Below are positions 8,665-19,708 of a stretch of DNA of 25,939 bases, one piece after another. The position numbers and the translations under genes were made by a program. Source of the stretch: Chiua virens. Taxonomy: Eukaryota > Basidiomycota > Agaricomycetes > Boletales > Boletaceae. Under the pieces are notes generated by a model. The model made no database searches, was not told where the DNA came from, and worked only from the letters and a program-made list of their open reading frames with translations. How positions within the stretch are numbered: the stretch's first letter is position 1; each line of letters opens with the position of its first letter. The stretch lies in contig JAHNUO010000115.1 in NCBI GenBank assembly GCA_019787685.1, positions 1-25,939 of the forward strand, given 5' to 3'.

Positions 8665-10591
8665 ATGTCCTTCGTACCGGAACCTCACAATGATGAGGAA
8701 CAACTTTGTGCACGCGCGGACGGCCACTTTGGCACTGCTGACTGCTTCCAATGGCCGCAAATGTTCTGCAAGCACTGGGAGTTTTCTGCTTGCGTTCCTC
8801 GGAAAGAATTCCACCCGTCCCCAGATCCCATTTCTATCGCATGGACCAGACTTGCACGTGAAGATTGGGAGGCGAGCGCGGATACGCCAGCGGGATATGG
8901 TCGACTGAAACAAGAAAAAGCGCTCACAATCGACACTCTTCATTCTATAGCCCTTAAACGACATCACGCATGGAATGCGACCCGCCAGAATAAGGTTGAT
9001 GTCGCACAAGGCTGGTTAAAGGAACTTGAGGCCTCTGCAAGGATTTTGCTGAACGAGCATGTCACGCTGATGGATGCAGTCGGACTATTCGCCTACGTGC
9101 AGCGTCAATTCTTCGATATCTGGGCTTTCCTTGAATGGGTAGAGGTTGTCATCCCCCGTTCGGCTCACCCTTCCACGTTTCCTCATCCCGTTCGTGAAGA
9201 TTGGATGGGAGTTTTCACCCGCGATCCTGCACTTTGTGACGATCTGTATCGCGCCGGGGTGCCAGTATGGCTTGTTCGTCTTCCATCCCAGATCACACCG
9301 CAAACAATCATTGAAGGCCCTGTTAGGTTTTCTTTCCCGGACGGCATCATTCGAGCTATGTACGCGGAGCCGGGAAAGTCTCTGCGCCCATACCCAACCC
9401 TCCATTATGGTGTCGGTGGCGATCAACGCCATTACAAAACACGCTTGCGAATCGCAGTTCACCAGAACCCCCCCAGCCCACCTGCGGCTTCCCTTCATGG
9501 CGGCAAAGCCCCCACAGAAGCACAGAGAAAGAAAACGCAGGGAAAGTACAGGACGAATCCAGTTGCTCGTCCATCCAGATCGGGTTAGACTTTTTTGGCT
9601 GTCACATTCTTTTTTTTATCTGATCTGAATTGCAGATGTATTATCCCCCAAATCCACCGCTGAACCCTCACGCAACAAATGGATCGATCTTGCCGTGCCT
9701 GAGATGCCGTCTCCTATGCATTCATGGGCGTCTGCCATGAAGCGTGTTGGCAAGGGACCTCGTCGAGACTCGTCCAAGCAAGTTGACCGAGGGTATGCTG
9801 TCCCGGAGCCACCCTTGCTAATAACAGGGCAATCGGCAGAACGCCGACAGACGCTGTTAATCAACTGGCTCTCGATCCGGCATATCTGGCTCGTTCTCCT
9901 CGACTCTGAGCCCGCATCCCGTTTACCCTCGCCGCAGATGTGGCGAGATATCCTTGGTAGTGGACCCTTGTTGCCCCTCAAGAATGTGGATGGACATGCA
10001 CGCACCAAGTCACAATCTCGCAGACTGGCTGCATTGGAAGTATTCGGCGTGGAATGCGCAAGCCTGACACAAGGCTCAGTCCATGCAAATAAAAAGCAAG
10101 TTTATTGGCGAGATCTAGAAATTAGTTTCGAGACCCTCACAAACCCACCTCCTCGCCTCGTGCAGGCCATTTTATGGGAGATTTACGAAATTGGTTTCCG
10201 CTGCGAGTTGCGTGCCCTCGACCGTCTCATCGTTCCCGATCTTTGGAAAAAGTATCCCCGCGAACGAGAAAAGGATCATGCATTCCTGACGTGCTTCGAT
10301 CCATCGTTCAGAGATCAGCCACTCCCTGAACGATGTGGTAAGGTGGGCCTGACAGACGCCGTTGAGGACGATCGAGATTACCTGTCTCGCTTGTGTGTGC
10401 TCCTCGCTGGATGGCCTAACGCTCACCCTTCTTTTCGCCAAACCCTGTGTAATTTCTCTTCGGACAACGAACGTCGAGTCCACGAGCAGGACCTGGTTTT
10501 GCGTGTGGCCCACTTTTATGTAAAAACATTCTACGAGTATTACTCACGCCCCCCAATTGTCCCCCATATATTCCCGATCGAGTTTCATTAA
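8665..10591 (+). CDS. Agaricomycete protein of unknown function, two exons
   Basis: Exon 1 is 8665-9583 and exon 2 is 9636-10591. The 52-nt intron has a GTTAGA donor and a TTGCAG acceptor after a pyrimidine tract. Together they encode 624 residues in phase. The start is ATG at 8665, because the frame upstream lacks another ATG. Recognisable blocks are DWMGVFTRDPALCDDLYRAG followed by VPVWLVR, then NKWIDLAVPEMPSPMHSWAS, LINWLSIRHIWL, and LVQAILWEIYEIGFRCELRA. I recall this arrangement from large sets of uncharacterised Agaricomycete proteins, with no enzymatic motif known to me. No signal peptide, membrane segment or zinc-binding motif is evident; the end of exon 1 is proline- and basic-rich. 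It is divergent from the FunK1 kinase across the fold-back. It appears intact. Confidence 0.82.
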
Positions 10592-11115
10592 CAGAAGAGT
10601 GTCTTGTAACCCCCTACTTTGTTTCACGATACCCAGGCCAATGTAATCTCTTTTCACATCCAAACAGCATCAACCCCTTCGATACGCACATTCACGTTGC
10701 GAAGTCCGAGTCAAAGTACACTTTTTCCTTACAGTTCCCAATGCCCTAGCGGAACCAAACAACACTTCCTTCAAAGATAAGTTCTTGTTCTGCTTCAATC
10801 CCACACTCACCTGACACGACGACTCGGAGCAGAGTTAAAGTCTTCGCAACGATGTTTAGTCCGTGACTAAGTGGCGTTGGGGCGGGTAAAGATAGGTTGG
10901 TAGTAGTGCCGCTCATTTCGGTAAGTGAAAAGAGGGTGATCGCGAGGCTTGACTCGGACATGTGCTGACCAGTGCCCCGTCTTGATCATCCAGCCTGAGG
11001 GTGCAAGATATAACCTATCCTCCGTTCAAGTCGTTAATCCTGTAGTGGACACCACATGCACCCCCGCACCCTCACTCTTTTTATCAGCGCATTAATAGTG
11101 CTAGTACTCACGCTC
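10592..11115. other. Intergenic / possible 5' end of Plavaka element
   Basis: This separates the unknown gene from the transposase. A 71-codon ATG frame on the minus strand (10961-10746) contains a GTGAGT donor-like site but matches no family I know. I looked for an inverted terminal repeat matching the sequence downstream of 15393 and did not find a convincing one. Confidence 0.4.
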
Positions 11116-14100
11116 ATGTTCAAATGCGGGCAGGATTGCCTGCGTTCGTTTTCCTCTCAAAGAGGACTCAACCAGCATCGCTCGGGTTGTGTGACATATC
11201 AAGCCGAACATGCAAAGCGACTAGCAAGGCTGAACACCACTTTGAACCTCCCCGAAAAACGAGGGAGAACATCAGACGAAGTCTGTTTTTATCTCTTAGT
11301 ATTGATCTTCAATTTAATTAAAATGGCATCAGTTTGATCCCGCAGATGATACATGTTCTGTACAGTACGTGACGAGGGACTCGGAGGTGAGTACAAATTA
11401 CTATGCCAGAAGTGTAAACATGAACTGAGCTCATCCGCCTAGCCTCGACTCGACCCTCATCTCCTGCCTCCGAGTACGACCCACTCCTCCCCCGGTGCGT
11501 CCGAGCCCGTCCAAGCGACGCGGGTGTTCGCCCAATCTTCACTGTTGACGCACGAACGGGACTACGAAGGGCAAAGCCTCCCTGCGTCCGGCGACCAACC
11601 TGATTCCCAATCCGCTACCGACCCTTCACCTCTCGGTCTCCGCACTCGCAGATTGCCCCCGAGGCACCGAGACCAGTTTCCTGAACCCCCAATTTCCACC
11701 AGTACACCTCAGCCGCCCCACACGACATTCCGTCGTGTGATACTTCACGTTTTCGACTCTTTCCGGACACAACTCAACTCATTCGGAATATGGCGTGGAT
11801 ACCGCCACCGACCAAGCCACGATCCCGATTCCTTCATATCTCCCTTAGATCTCACCAACAGGGACCCTACCACAACTTTACCTCCACAACCTCCATACCG
11901 AGAAGATCGCGCTCCACCATGGCCCTGGCCCAACATGACGACATGGCGGCTGATGAATTGGGTATACAGTGGTAGCAATAAAAAGTCGGCTGCGGAGGTA
12001 ACCCGACTGGTCCGAGAGGTGATTCAGGCCCCCGACTTCGACCCCGAACATCTAGCCGGATTTGATGCACGGACGGCCACCACGGACTTGGATGCGGGCC
12101 AAGGTGAAGTACGTCACGAGTTGTTTGCCCAGGACCAGTGGAAACAGACCAACGTGGACGTAGTCGTGCCTACTAGGGAGAGGAATCTATCAGGAAACGG
12201 GCGCACGTTCACCATCGAAGGGCTATTTTATCGGCCATTACTCGACGTTATCCGCGCCGCGTTTGCGGAACCCTCTGCTAAAAGATTCCACCTCACTCCG
12301 TTCAGAAAGGTATGCTCAGATAACCCATGAAGGTGTAGCAGTAGCAGTGACATTCCAAAAGGTCTGGCGAAATCCGCACACAGGAGAAGATCAACTCGTA
12401 TACGATGAACTGTACACCTCTGATGCGTGGAACGAAGCACAAGACGAAATCCAGAAGCAGCGACGGACAGACGGCTGTAAACTGGAGAGGGTGATTGCAG
12501 GAATGATGTTCTGGTCGGACTCAACCCAACTGGCACAGTTCGGACACGCATCAGCATGGCCAATATACCTGTTTTTTGGGAATTTGTCGAAGTATTATCG
12601 GGACAGGGATGATGGAACATCCTGTCATCCTATTGCGTTCATACCGAAGGTGAATCCACTAACCTTCGGTTCAACATTTTCTTGACGTTTATCTGAACCA
12701 TGTCGCAGCTCCCGCAATTCATCAATCAGTTTATCTCCAGCATTGCAACCGGCCGGAACAAGAGCGACTTGCTCACACACTGCAAACGGGAACTGGTACA
12801 CGCTATATGGAAAGTACTTTTGGACGCTGACTTTGTAGAAGCATACCGAAATGGTATAGTGGTCCAGTGTTTCGATGGAGTCCGGAGGCGAGTATACCCG
12901 CGAATTTTCACTTACTCTGCAGACTATCCCGAAAAGTGAGTTGTTTGACTGCTAGCTGAATCTTTTTATATATGTTCAATGCCGTGACAGGGTTCTCCTA
13001 GCAACGATCCGAGACAAAGGGTTATGCCCATGTCCTCGATGTCTGATGCCCAAGGAGAATTTCCATCGGCTTGGTTTTCTCTGTGACCTCTCATTTAGGT
13101 TGACACATGCTCGTGTCTATTTAGAGCGCATGGTGCAAATTGCCCGGCGATCCCTGTATATATTGGGCAAATCCCTCAAGAGTATTGTGGTGGAGCGCAT
13201 ACTGAAGCCCACGTCGCTTGTTCCGACATTGGTAAGTACATATCCTCATACCGAGCGTAAAGCTAATCGATAGTTCTAGAATGCATTCAACGAACGTCTC
13301 GGACCTCTAGGATTCTACATCTATCCCAATCTAGTAGTTGATCTACTGCACGAATTTGAGCTAGGACTGCTCAAAATGATTTTGAAACACTTGCTACGCA
13401 TCCTCTACGCATGCGACCCCAAGCGACTCGATCTTTTGAACCAAAGGTGAAGGATTCATTGTATATCGATGATTATAGATGAGCCAATGTCACCAAAGAT
13501 ATTCCGCGGTACCATCTTTCGGCGATGCCATTCGGCCTTTCCCCGAAAATGTTGTTGATACTACCCAGCAACCAGCGAGGTTTTTTGAAGATGTCCTACA
13601 GGTCACACTTAATTGATTCCCTGAACACCCACAGGCTTGCTGACGGGATTGTTACAGTGTGCTATCCCAGCATTCGAAGGGTTACTTCCCCCTGCGCATG
13701 GGGAGATAGTTCAAACGCTTCTATTCCGGATGGCGGAATGGCATGCCCTAGCGAAACTTAGATTGCACACCAAGGACACGCTCAGTCTCCTGCGTCATGC
13801 TCTTCGGGGGCTTGGGACGCAAGTACGTCTCTTTCAGAAGGTCACTTGTGCCGCCTTCGATACAAAAGAACTCCCCCAAGAATCTGCCCGAAGACAGAGA
13901 AGGGAGTTTGCAGATCTCGAATCTGGTAGACGCAGAAACCCCGCGACCGCATCCTCCCTCAGAAAAACACTCAACATCAACACGTACAAGTTCCACTCGC
14001 TGGGCGACTATGGCTTGATGATCGAGAGATTCGGCCCCACCGATCTGTATACGACTCAAGTAGTGAGTATTTCTTCATCTCCATACCGAGCTGATGACGA

Positions 14101-15393
14101 GTCAGATCCAGGGAGAGCGATCTCACAAAATGATCAAACGCATTTATGGGAACTCAAACAAGAAGGCTATTGAGGAGCATTTTGGGAAACAGGAAAGGCG
14201 CCAGACAATTCTCCGTCGACAGCGTGAGATAACCGATGCAATGGACGAAGACGAAGTACCAGACGCGGTGCCGCTAATGCACCACTACATGACCAATAGA
14301 GCGCAAAGAGATAATGTATTCAATCTCGCGCAACTCCTCCACGAAAACGGGGGAGACCCCGCCATAAAGGTGAGCCCCGTCATGACCGTGGCTCCAACAA
14401 TCTCATAGGAGGATACAGAACTTCATGCCACTTCTCAAGGATCACCTCCTGTCTAGGTTACTGGGTCTTGAATTCGATGGAGACGAGCGAGAATTCACGT
14501 CAGAGCAGCACAACACAATCCGACTGGTAAACACGGACCGAGTTGTCAGTTCCAAGCTACTGCGCATCAACTACACGACCTACGATGTTCGTCGAGACCA
14601 TGACACGATCCGAGTGAAGTCGTTGCATGCTGTGATGACGACATCCAGAGATGACGCACACCCTTACTGGTACGCTCAAGTCCTCATGGCATTCCATCTC
14701 ATGGTGTCATTCCATCACGAAGGGGTGATTCGTTGGGAGAATATGGAAGTACTTTGGGTCCGTTGGCTTGGCATCGATCCTGAACATAAGTGGGGATTTA
14801 AGGAAGCCCGTCTACCGAAGGTCGGCTTTGTTCCTGATCGACCAGATAGTCTCCCCTTCGGCTTCTTGGATCCGTCGTTGATCCTTCGCAGATGTCATTT
14901 GATCCCAACATTTTCCGAGGGTAGGACCAATGAACTGCTGGCGCCGGGTTGCTCACTAGCAAGACAACAAGGAGAAATGGACGACTGGGCAGCGTTCTAC
15001 GTTAATATGTAAGTCTTATTATTCTACACTAATTTACATTCTAATGACGAAAGCAGCTTTGCCGACCGTGACATGTTTGCCAGATTTGCGGGGATAGGGG
15101 TCGGGCACCTCACCCTCACGCAAAATCGGGCCCGAGAAGGTTTGTTCGAGGAAACTAATGACGTGTTTGATGATGAACTTGAAGATGTGGAGATGCTGGA
15201 GGCCGATATGGAGTCTGAGGCAGAAGCGGCGACAGGCGACGATCACAATGGATTGGATGATGAAGTCGATGACGAAGAAGTCGATGAGGACGAGGGTAAT
15301 GGCGAGGGTGAGGGAGGAGAAGACTCGGAGGACGAGGACGGCAGGTTTGAGAATTATGACAGCGAGGAAGACTCGGACTATCCTGATTTCTAG
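11116..15393 (+). CDS. Plavaka-type (CACTA-like) transposase
   Basis: From 11443 to 15393 ten exons join into an open frame of 1,168 codons: 11443-12309, 12362-12649, 12709-12935, 12991-13231, 13280-13446, 13484-13601, 13658-14062, 14106-14369, 14419-15008 and 15057-15393. An N-terminal exon (11116-11280) encodes a zinc-finger-like FKCGQDCLRSFSSQRGLNQH; how it joins exon 11443 is uncertain. Plavaka hallmarks in order are PPWPWPNMTTWRLMNW, CKLERVIAGMMFWSDSTQLA, RIFTYSADYPEK, ATIRDKGLCPCPRCLMPKE, NLVVDLLHEFELGL, LPPAHGEIVQTLLFRMAEWH, LNINTYKFHSLGDY, RINYTTYDVRRDHD and LWVRWLGIDPEHKWGF. The C-terminus is a long acidic tail rich in D and E. It would catalyse cut-and-paste transposition in the nucleus. 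One inferred intron (13447-13483) is only 37 nt. No stop or frameshift forces a pseudogene call. Confidence 0.9.
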
Positions 15394-15849
15394 ATTACTA
15401 TGCTATGGCAACTCGGACCAACCAGCTAATATGATAATGATGCGAAGCGCACACAGCGGACGACATACATGACAAAATCGTCCTACAGATTACAGACGAG
15501 GTACTGGCTACAATACCGATCAAAGCAGGCTAGGTAGTTGCGGCTCCCCCAACAATGTCAGTTAGATAGCACTATGCAGACTAATGCAGTCATGCCACGG
15601 ATGACGTAGTTTCTGAATGTATACCAGAGTGGGACAACAGATATTTCAACGGCACTCATTACTGCGTAGGATACAGATGCCGCCAGCGCTCCTGTCTGTG
15701 AACAAACGACATCAGTCTTACAAACTGCACGGAAAAACCATAATAGTGTTACATTGTTCCGTAAACCAGATAGCTAATGATGTATTAATTTTTCTAACTG
15801 CCCAGACATCTCCCGTCTATAAAGGGTATGGAATACCCTAGTAAGGGAC
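15394..15849. other. Non-coding, between Plavaka and KDZ copies
   Basis: No coding family is seen. Close to the KDZ side there are two short perfect inverted repeats: gggtat-gga-ataccc at 15824-15838 and taagggac-ttatc-gtccctta at 15842-15862. These could mark an element end, but no matching partner was found. Confidence 0.5.
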
Positions 15850-17900
15850 TTATCGTCCCTTAGGAATGTATATCGGGCTGATACATTCGTTGACCCTAAT
15901 ACCGGGGACTTTAGATTCTCCTGATGACATAACGATGAGGTGCTCAAGCTCATCAATAGCTGTGCGATACTTGACAATCTGGGATTCATCCTTCCAATGA
16001 TTATATTCCGGGCTTCCAATCTCCCAGTGTTCTCGTACACCAACGAGAGCTTGAAGGTGGGTGACATGTGCTTCAGCATGGAGTACATTTTGGTAAGCGG
16101 CATCAGCACAAATACATGCTGTCGTACTACTTGGATAATCACTGATGTGGACACCACTGCTCACTTCACAAGCTCGCATCCACTCATCCCTACACACAGG
16201 TTACGTTTCAGCTCGTCTACATTTTGTTGTATGCACTTTTTCTCTGCAAGGTCATCCAGAGCACATACAAATAATATTTGGGCTTGATCTTGACCAGATA
16301 ATAACTTCTGTTTGTTCAGGTAACGGTGTTCTTGCTCATGGAACTCCTGAAAGTCGTCATCTGAGAGATTGAGCTCAGACCTCAAGACATCAAGCTCAGC
16401 TGAGAGAGTGCGAACGGCATCAACAGCGGTGCGGTAATGATTCCACAAGAATGTTCCTAGACCATGGATGAGATCTGACTCAATCTCCATTTTATTTATG
16501 TACTTACCCAGTGACACGTACTTGTCCATATTCCAGAAATTGAAATATTGTTCAATCACTTGATGGCAATGAAACTCTGTGGCGTGTCGCATGCCTCAAG
16601 CGAGATCGTTTGAAGCAGAAAATACATGTTCACATCCTTCCCCTTCTGTGTTGCCAGTCCTGTGAACATAGAGCGGATGCCACTCAAGTTGGCACTTGCA
16701 ATTGTGTGCATGCCCATGAAAGGCACCAACAAGCATGCACAAGTTGAGGGAGGACACCTTAGGTGCAATGCAGCTGTTGGCCAGTGTTGTTGAAAAAGCA
16801 CAACCGATGTCATAAAAAACAGCCCCATTGTGACCACAAACCGAAAGTAGCTTCTCAACAATGGCAAGTGGGTATTTCATCCTATTTAAGGAATAAGTTC
16901 AAAACAGATCGCAAAAATAGCTACATTATGTAACTGACACCTCGCCACTTTTGATCATATCACACCCTAGGAGCACGAGGCGATGACAACAGCATGCAAT
17001 GAAGATGCCGGATTGTTGGAACATGGCAAACATTTTCTTATGTTGATCCAGAGTTGCATTTCTCCATCACATTACACAAATTGGCTGTTTCGTTGACTCC
17101 TCGTCAACCCACTCATGGGAAGAATCATCTGAGCCATTGATCTGCAGGAGAACATGAGATTCAGAATAAACGCAAAAAAGTCAAGTCTGACCTGGACTTC
17201 ATTACCAGTGAAGTTATCCACCATGTCAGCAGGAAGCCAAATATCGGAGTGTGGGAACCAAGAATCCTCGCGAGTTGTACAACCATAAGTAGAAGGGTCC
17301 CAACGCTTCAAGCTATTGTTCCCATCTACTGAAACAAGCCAGCTGAACTGAAGATGCGGTTCATCTTCGAGCTTATAAGAGCAAGCAGGGCATTGATTCT
17401 TCAATCGCCAATCTGGTCCATCTCACTTGGGCTCTCATTTAAGTCGACAGTCCATGCGATGCAGAATCTCGAGGTACACATCAAAAGCATTTGAAAGTTG
17501 TGCTGTTAGATATGGTCTATATGGTATCTGAGAAGTCAAATCAGAGGTAAAATCAGTAATACAGAAATCAGACTTACATGATGAAGAAAACATAGAGTTT
17601 TGGCTGCTGCCTGAATACTAAACTGTGGACAGGAACGATGTAGTTGACAAAAGGCAGCAAGGGTCCGTAATGAGATGGCAATTGTAGGAAAAAGTGGCGC
17701 ACACCCTAGGTACCCAGATAGAATCAGGGTTTCGTTCAGATATACATGGTTAGGAGCAGGACGAAAGGACATATGATGGTGACCTACACCACCAAATCTT
17801 TTAGGTGCCATGTGAACATCTGACAGAATTTGTCAGTCACATGTTATAGTGGAGGTGCGTGAGATGAGGGCAGAGGGGTGGCACAAAAAAACACAAAGAA

Positions 17901-17993
17901 ATAAAGACCATGAGAAGGGTCGAACCCCCAATACTGCAAACAATGCACCACATGCCTAAGACCACATCATAACCACTACACCACAAGTCCACA
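17901..17993 (-). repeat. tRNA-like (SINE-type) unit, left arm
   Basis: On the minus strand an A-box-like TGGTGTAGTGG (17973-17983) is followed about 46 bases later by a B-box-like GGTTCGACCC (17917-17926). This is the spacing and sequence of an internal RNA polymerase III promoter. A full cloverleaf with matched acceptor and anticodon stems is not apparent, so this is a tRNA-derived repeat and not a functional tRNA gene. Confidence 0.55.
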
Positions 17994-18161
17994 TTCATTT
18001 TGTAACACTTGTCAAATATATAGGAGTTGTGGATTCTTAGAGTAGTCACACCTTCATTCACAAATCATTCAGATACTTTATTTATGCCATATTATGATAG
18101 CTAAATTTGCTACTCAAGTATTTGCAACTCCTATATATTTGACAAATATTGGCATAGGAGG

Positions 18162-18255
18162 TGTGGACTTGTGGTGTAATGGTTATGATACAGTCTTATC
18201 ATGTGGTTCATTGTTGGTAGTATCGGGGTTTGACCCTCGTCATGGTCTTTATTTT
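18162..18255 (+). repeat. tRNA-like (SINE-type) unit, right arm
   Basis: Inverted partner of the left unit: A-box-like TGGTGTAATGG at 18172-18182 and B-box GGTTTGACCC at 18227-18236. The B-box differs from the left copy by C to T within a CpG, as expected from methylation-linked decay. The two units face away from the shared centre. Confidence 0.55.
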
Positions 18256-19040
18256 TCATGTTTTTTTGTGCTGCCCCTCCTGAGGCGTGGGAATTGAAAA
18301 ATCTCCTGACATCTGCCAGACATCCCGCCCTCATCTCACTCGCCTCCGCTGTAACATGTGACTGACAAATTCTGTCAGATGTTCACACGGCACCTAAAAG
18401 ATTTGGTGGTGTAATGCAACATCATTAACGATGCCGTGAACAAAGTAAACATCACTTATGAAACATATCTACCAACTCAATATCATCAAGCGTAGCTCCA
18501 TCATTGGTGGGAACAGGAGCAGCAGGCACCATAGTAGGCATACCATCACCAGAGTCATGCATTCGGTATTCAAGATATGCATCAATAAGGAGGTCCATTT
18601 GCATCAACCAATGCTGCGTTTGAATCTCTATGTGATCCGTGCAGGTGCGGGAATCAACATATTGTCTATGTAAAAATTAGATAACAAATATGTAGGTGCA
18701 ACATAAGTATACTTGTCCACTGAGGCCTTCTATGTCCTGAGCAAGACCAGCAAAGGCTTCGTGCTCTCCACCCTCGTGGCTGAGATCCGAAGGCTTCTTC
18801 ACCCACAGGCGGATTAAAATCAAAGGTGTCATCATCAGAAATAACTCTGTAGTCTTGTAGCATTTGGTCAGCAAGAACTTGATCCCGCATTGATAAATCT
18901 AGGCTGTCATTAGCAAAAATGCGATCAATATCAATAAGATGTAAACCTTGAATGTTGGCATTGCACTTGACTCGAGCCTGTTGAATGCACTCAAACTGTT
19001 TCAAGGCTGATAACTGATCAACGATGAGAGAGGGACCACG

Positions 19041-19708
19041 ATATGTGTTACAATCACATTTCACTCATTACCTTTTTGCCTTCCTACTCAAGCTCTACTC
19101 CATTATACAAGATACTTCATTATCTATTATGGCATACTTTGCCTTATGTCAAGGCTGTCCTCAGGACCTAACCCCATTGGCCACCACATTATGATATTTA
19201 CAATATATCATCATCATTAGACATGTATTATCACACGATGTCATAACCCATGCACAACACACGTGTATTCACACATTATCTCTTATCTATGATTCCATAT
19301 GACTCATATCTATTATTAAAGCAGTGCTTATCTCATAACATGCTCTTACTGCATTGTTACAGCATTGTTCCCTCATGTCTTTATCTATGACTCACATACA
19401 TGCTGATACCTCATGTATTCCCACCTTATCCACCAATCAGGACACTATTCCTTATCTATATAGTTCATACTCCGATTGTAACTCCAATGTACTTTTAGTA
19501 TATAAGACGTGAATACAGCACCCAGGGAACTCTAACAAAGTCACCTTTGGGTTTCTCCCTTTGATCTCTGGCACAGTCCTTAGACTTGATTCCCTTCGTA
19601 GTTCTCACCTCACTTGTCGGACTCACTTGCATTCATCCTCTTAAACACTGACTACAACCTCTCACAAGTTCCCTATAGTCCACATTTGTTCTAGGTTGTT
19701 ACAATATG
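19041..19708 (+). mobile_element. Solo LTR with 5-bp target duplication (ATATG)
   Basis: A 658 bp AT-rich block (19046-19703) begins TGTTACAATC, ends GGTTGTTACA, and is flanked on both sides by ATATG (19041-19045 and 19704-19708). Removing the block and one ATATG rejoins the KDZ frame from KRIKTHTYRGPSL onward, which supports the boundaries independently. No primer-binding site, gag or pol is adjacent, so this is a solo LTR left by recombination between two LTRs. The lineage (Gypsy or Copia) cannot be told. Orientation is assigned from the TATA box. Confidence 0.88.
19499..19506 (+). promoter_or_regulatory. LTR TATA box
   Basis: The sequence tatataag lies about 200 bases before the LTR's 3' end, where a U3/R promoter is expected. 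It points to the plus strand, opposite to the interrupted KDZ gene. Confidence 0.5.

Larger units (their letters stand above)
17785..18414. mobile_element. Inverted-repeat (MITE/fold-back-like) element with tRNA-like units
   Basis: The ends tacaccaccaaatctttta and taaaagatttggtggtgta are inverted. The repeat continues inward through ctgacagaatttgtcag (left) and ctgacaaattctgtcag (right), and through caaatatataggagttg (18013) and its complement (18125). The total is about 630 bp with imperfect arms and a central spacer of about 95 bp. Terminal TA on both sides would fit a TA target duplication, as in Tc1/mariner-type elements; this is inference. It lies inside the KDZ transposase region, probably in or beside an intron. 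Each arm carries one tRNA-like promoter unit, listed separately. It encodes no protein. Confidence 0.75.

Noticed and set aside
10746..10961. Minus-strand 71-codon frame beginning with ATG
   Set aside because: It has a donor-like site but no recognisable continuation or family, so it was not called as a gene.
11000..15900. Terminal inverted repeats of Plavaka
   Set aside because: I compared the flanks by eye and found no convincing matching pair; a computed search would be needed.
17901..18255. Functional tRNA genes
   Set aside because: A- and B-box-like motifs exist, but matched acceptor and anticodon stems are not evident; they behave as parts of a repeat.
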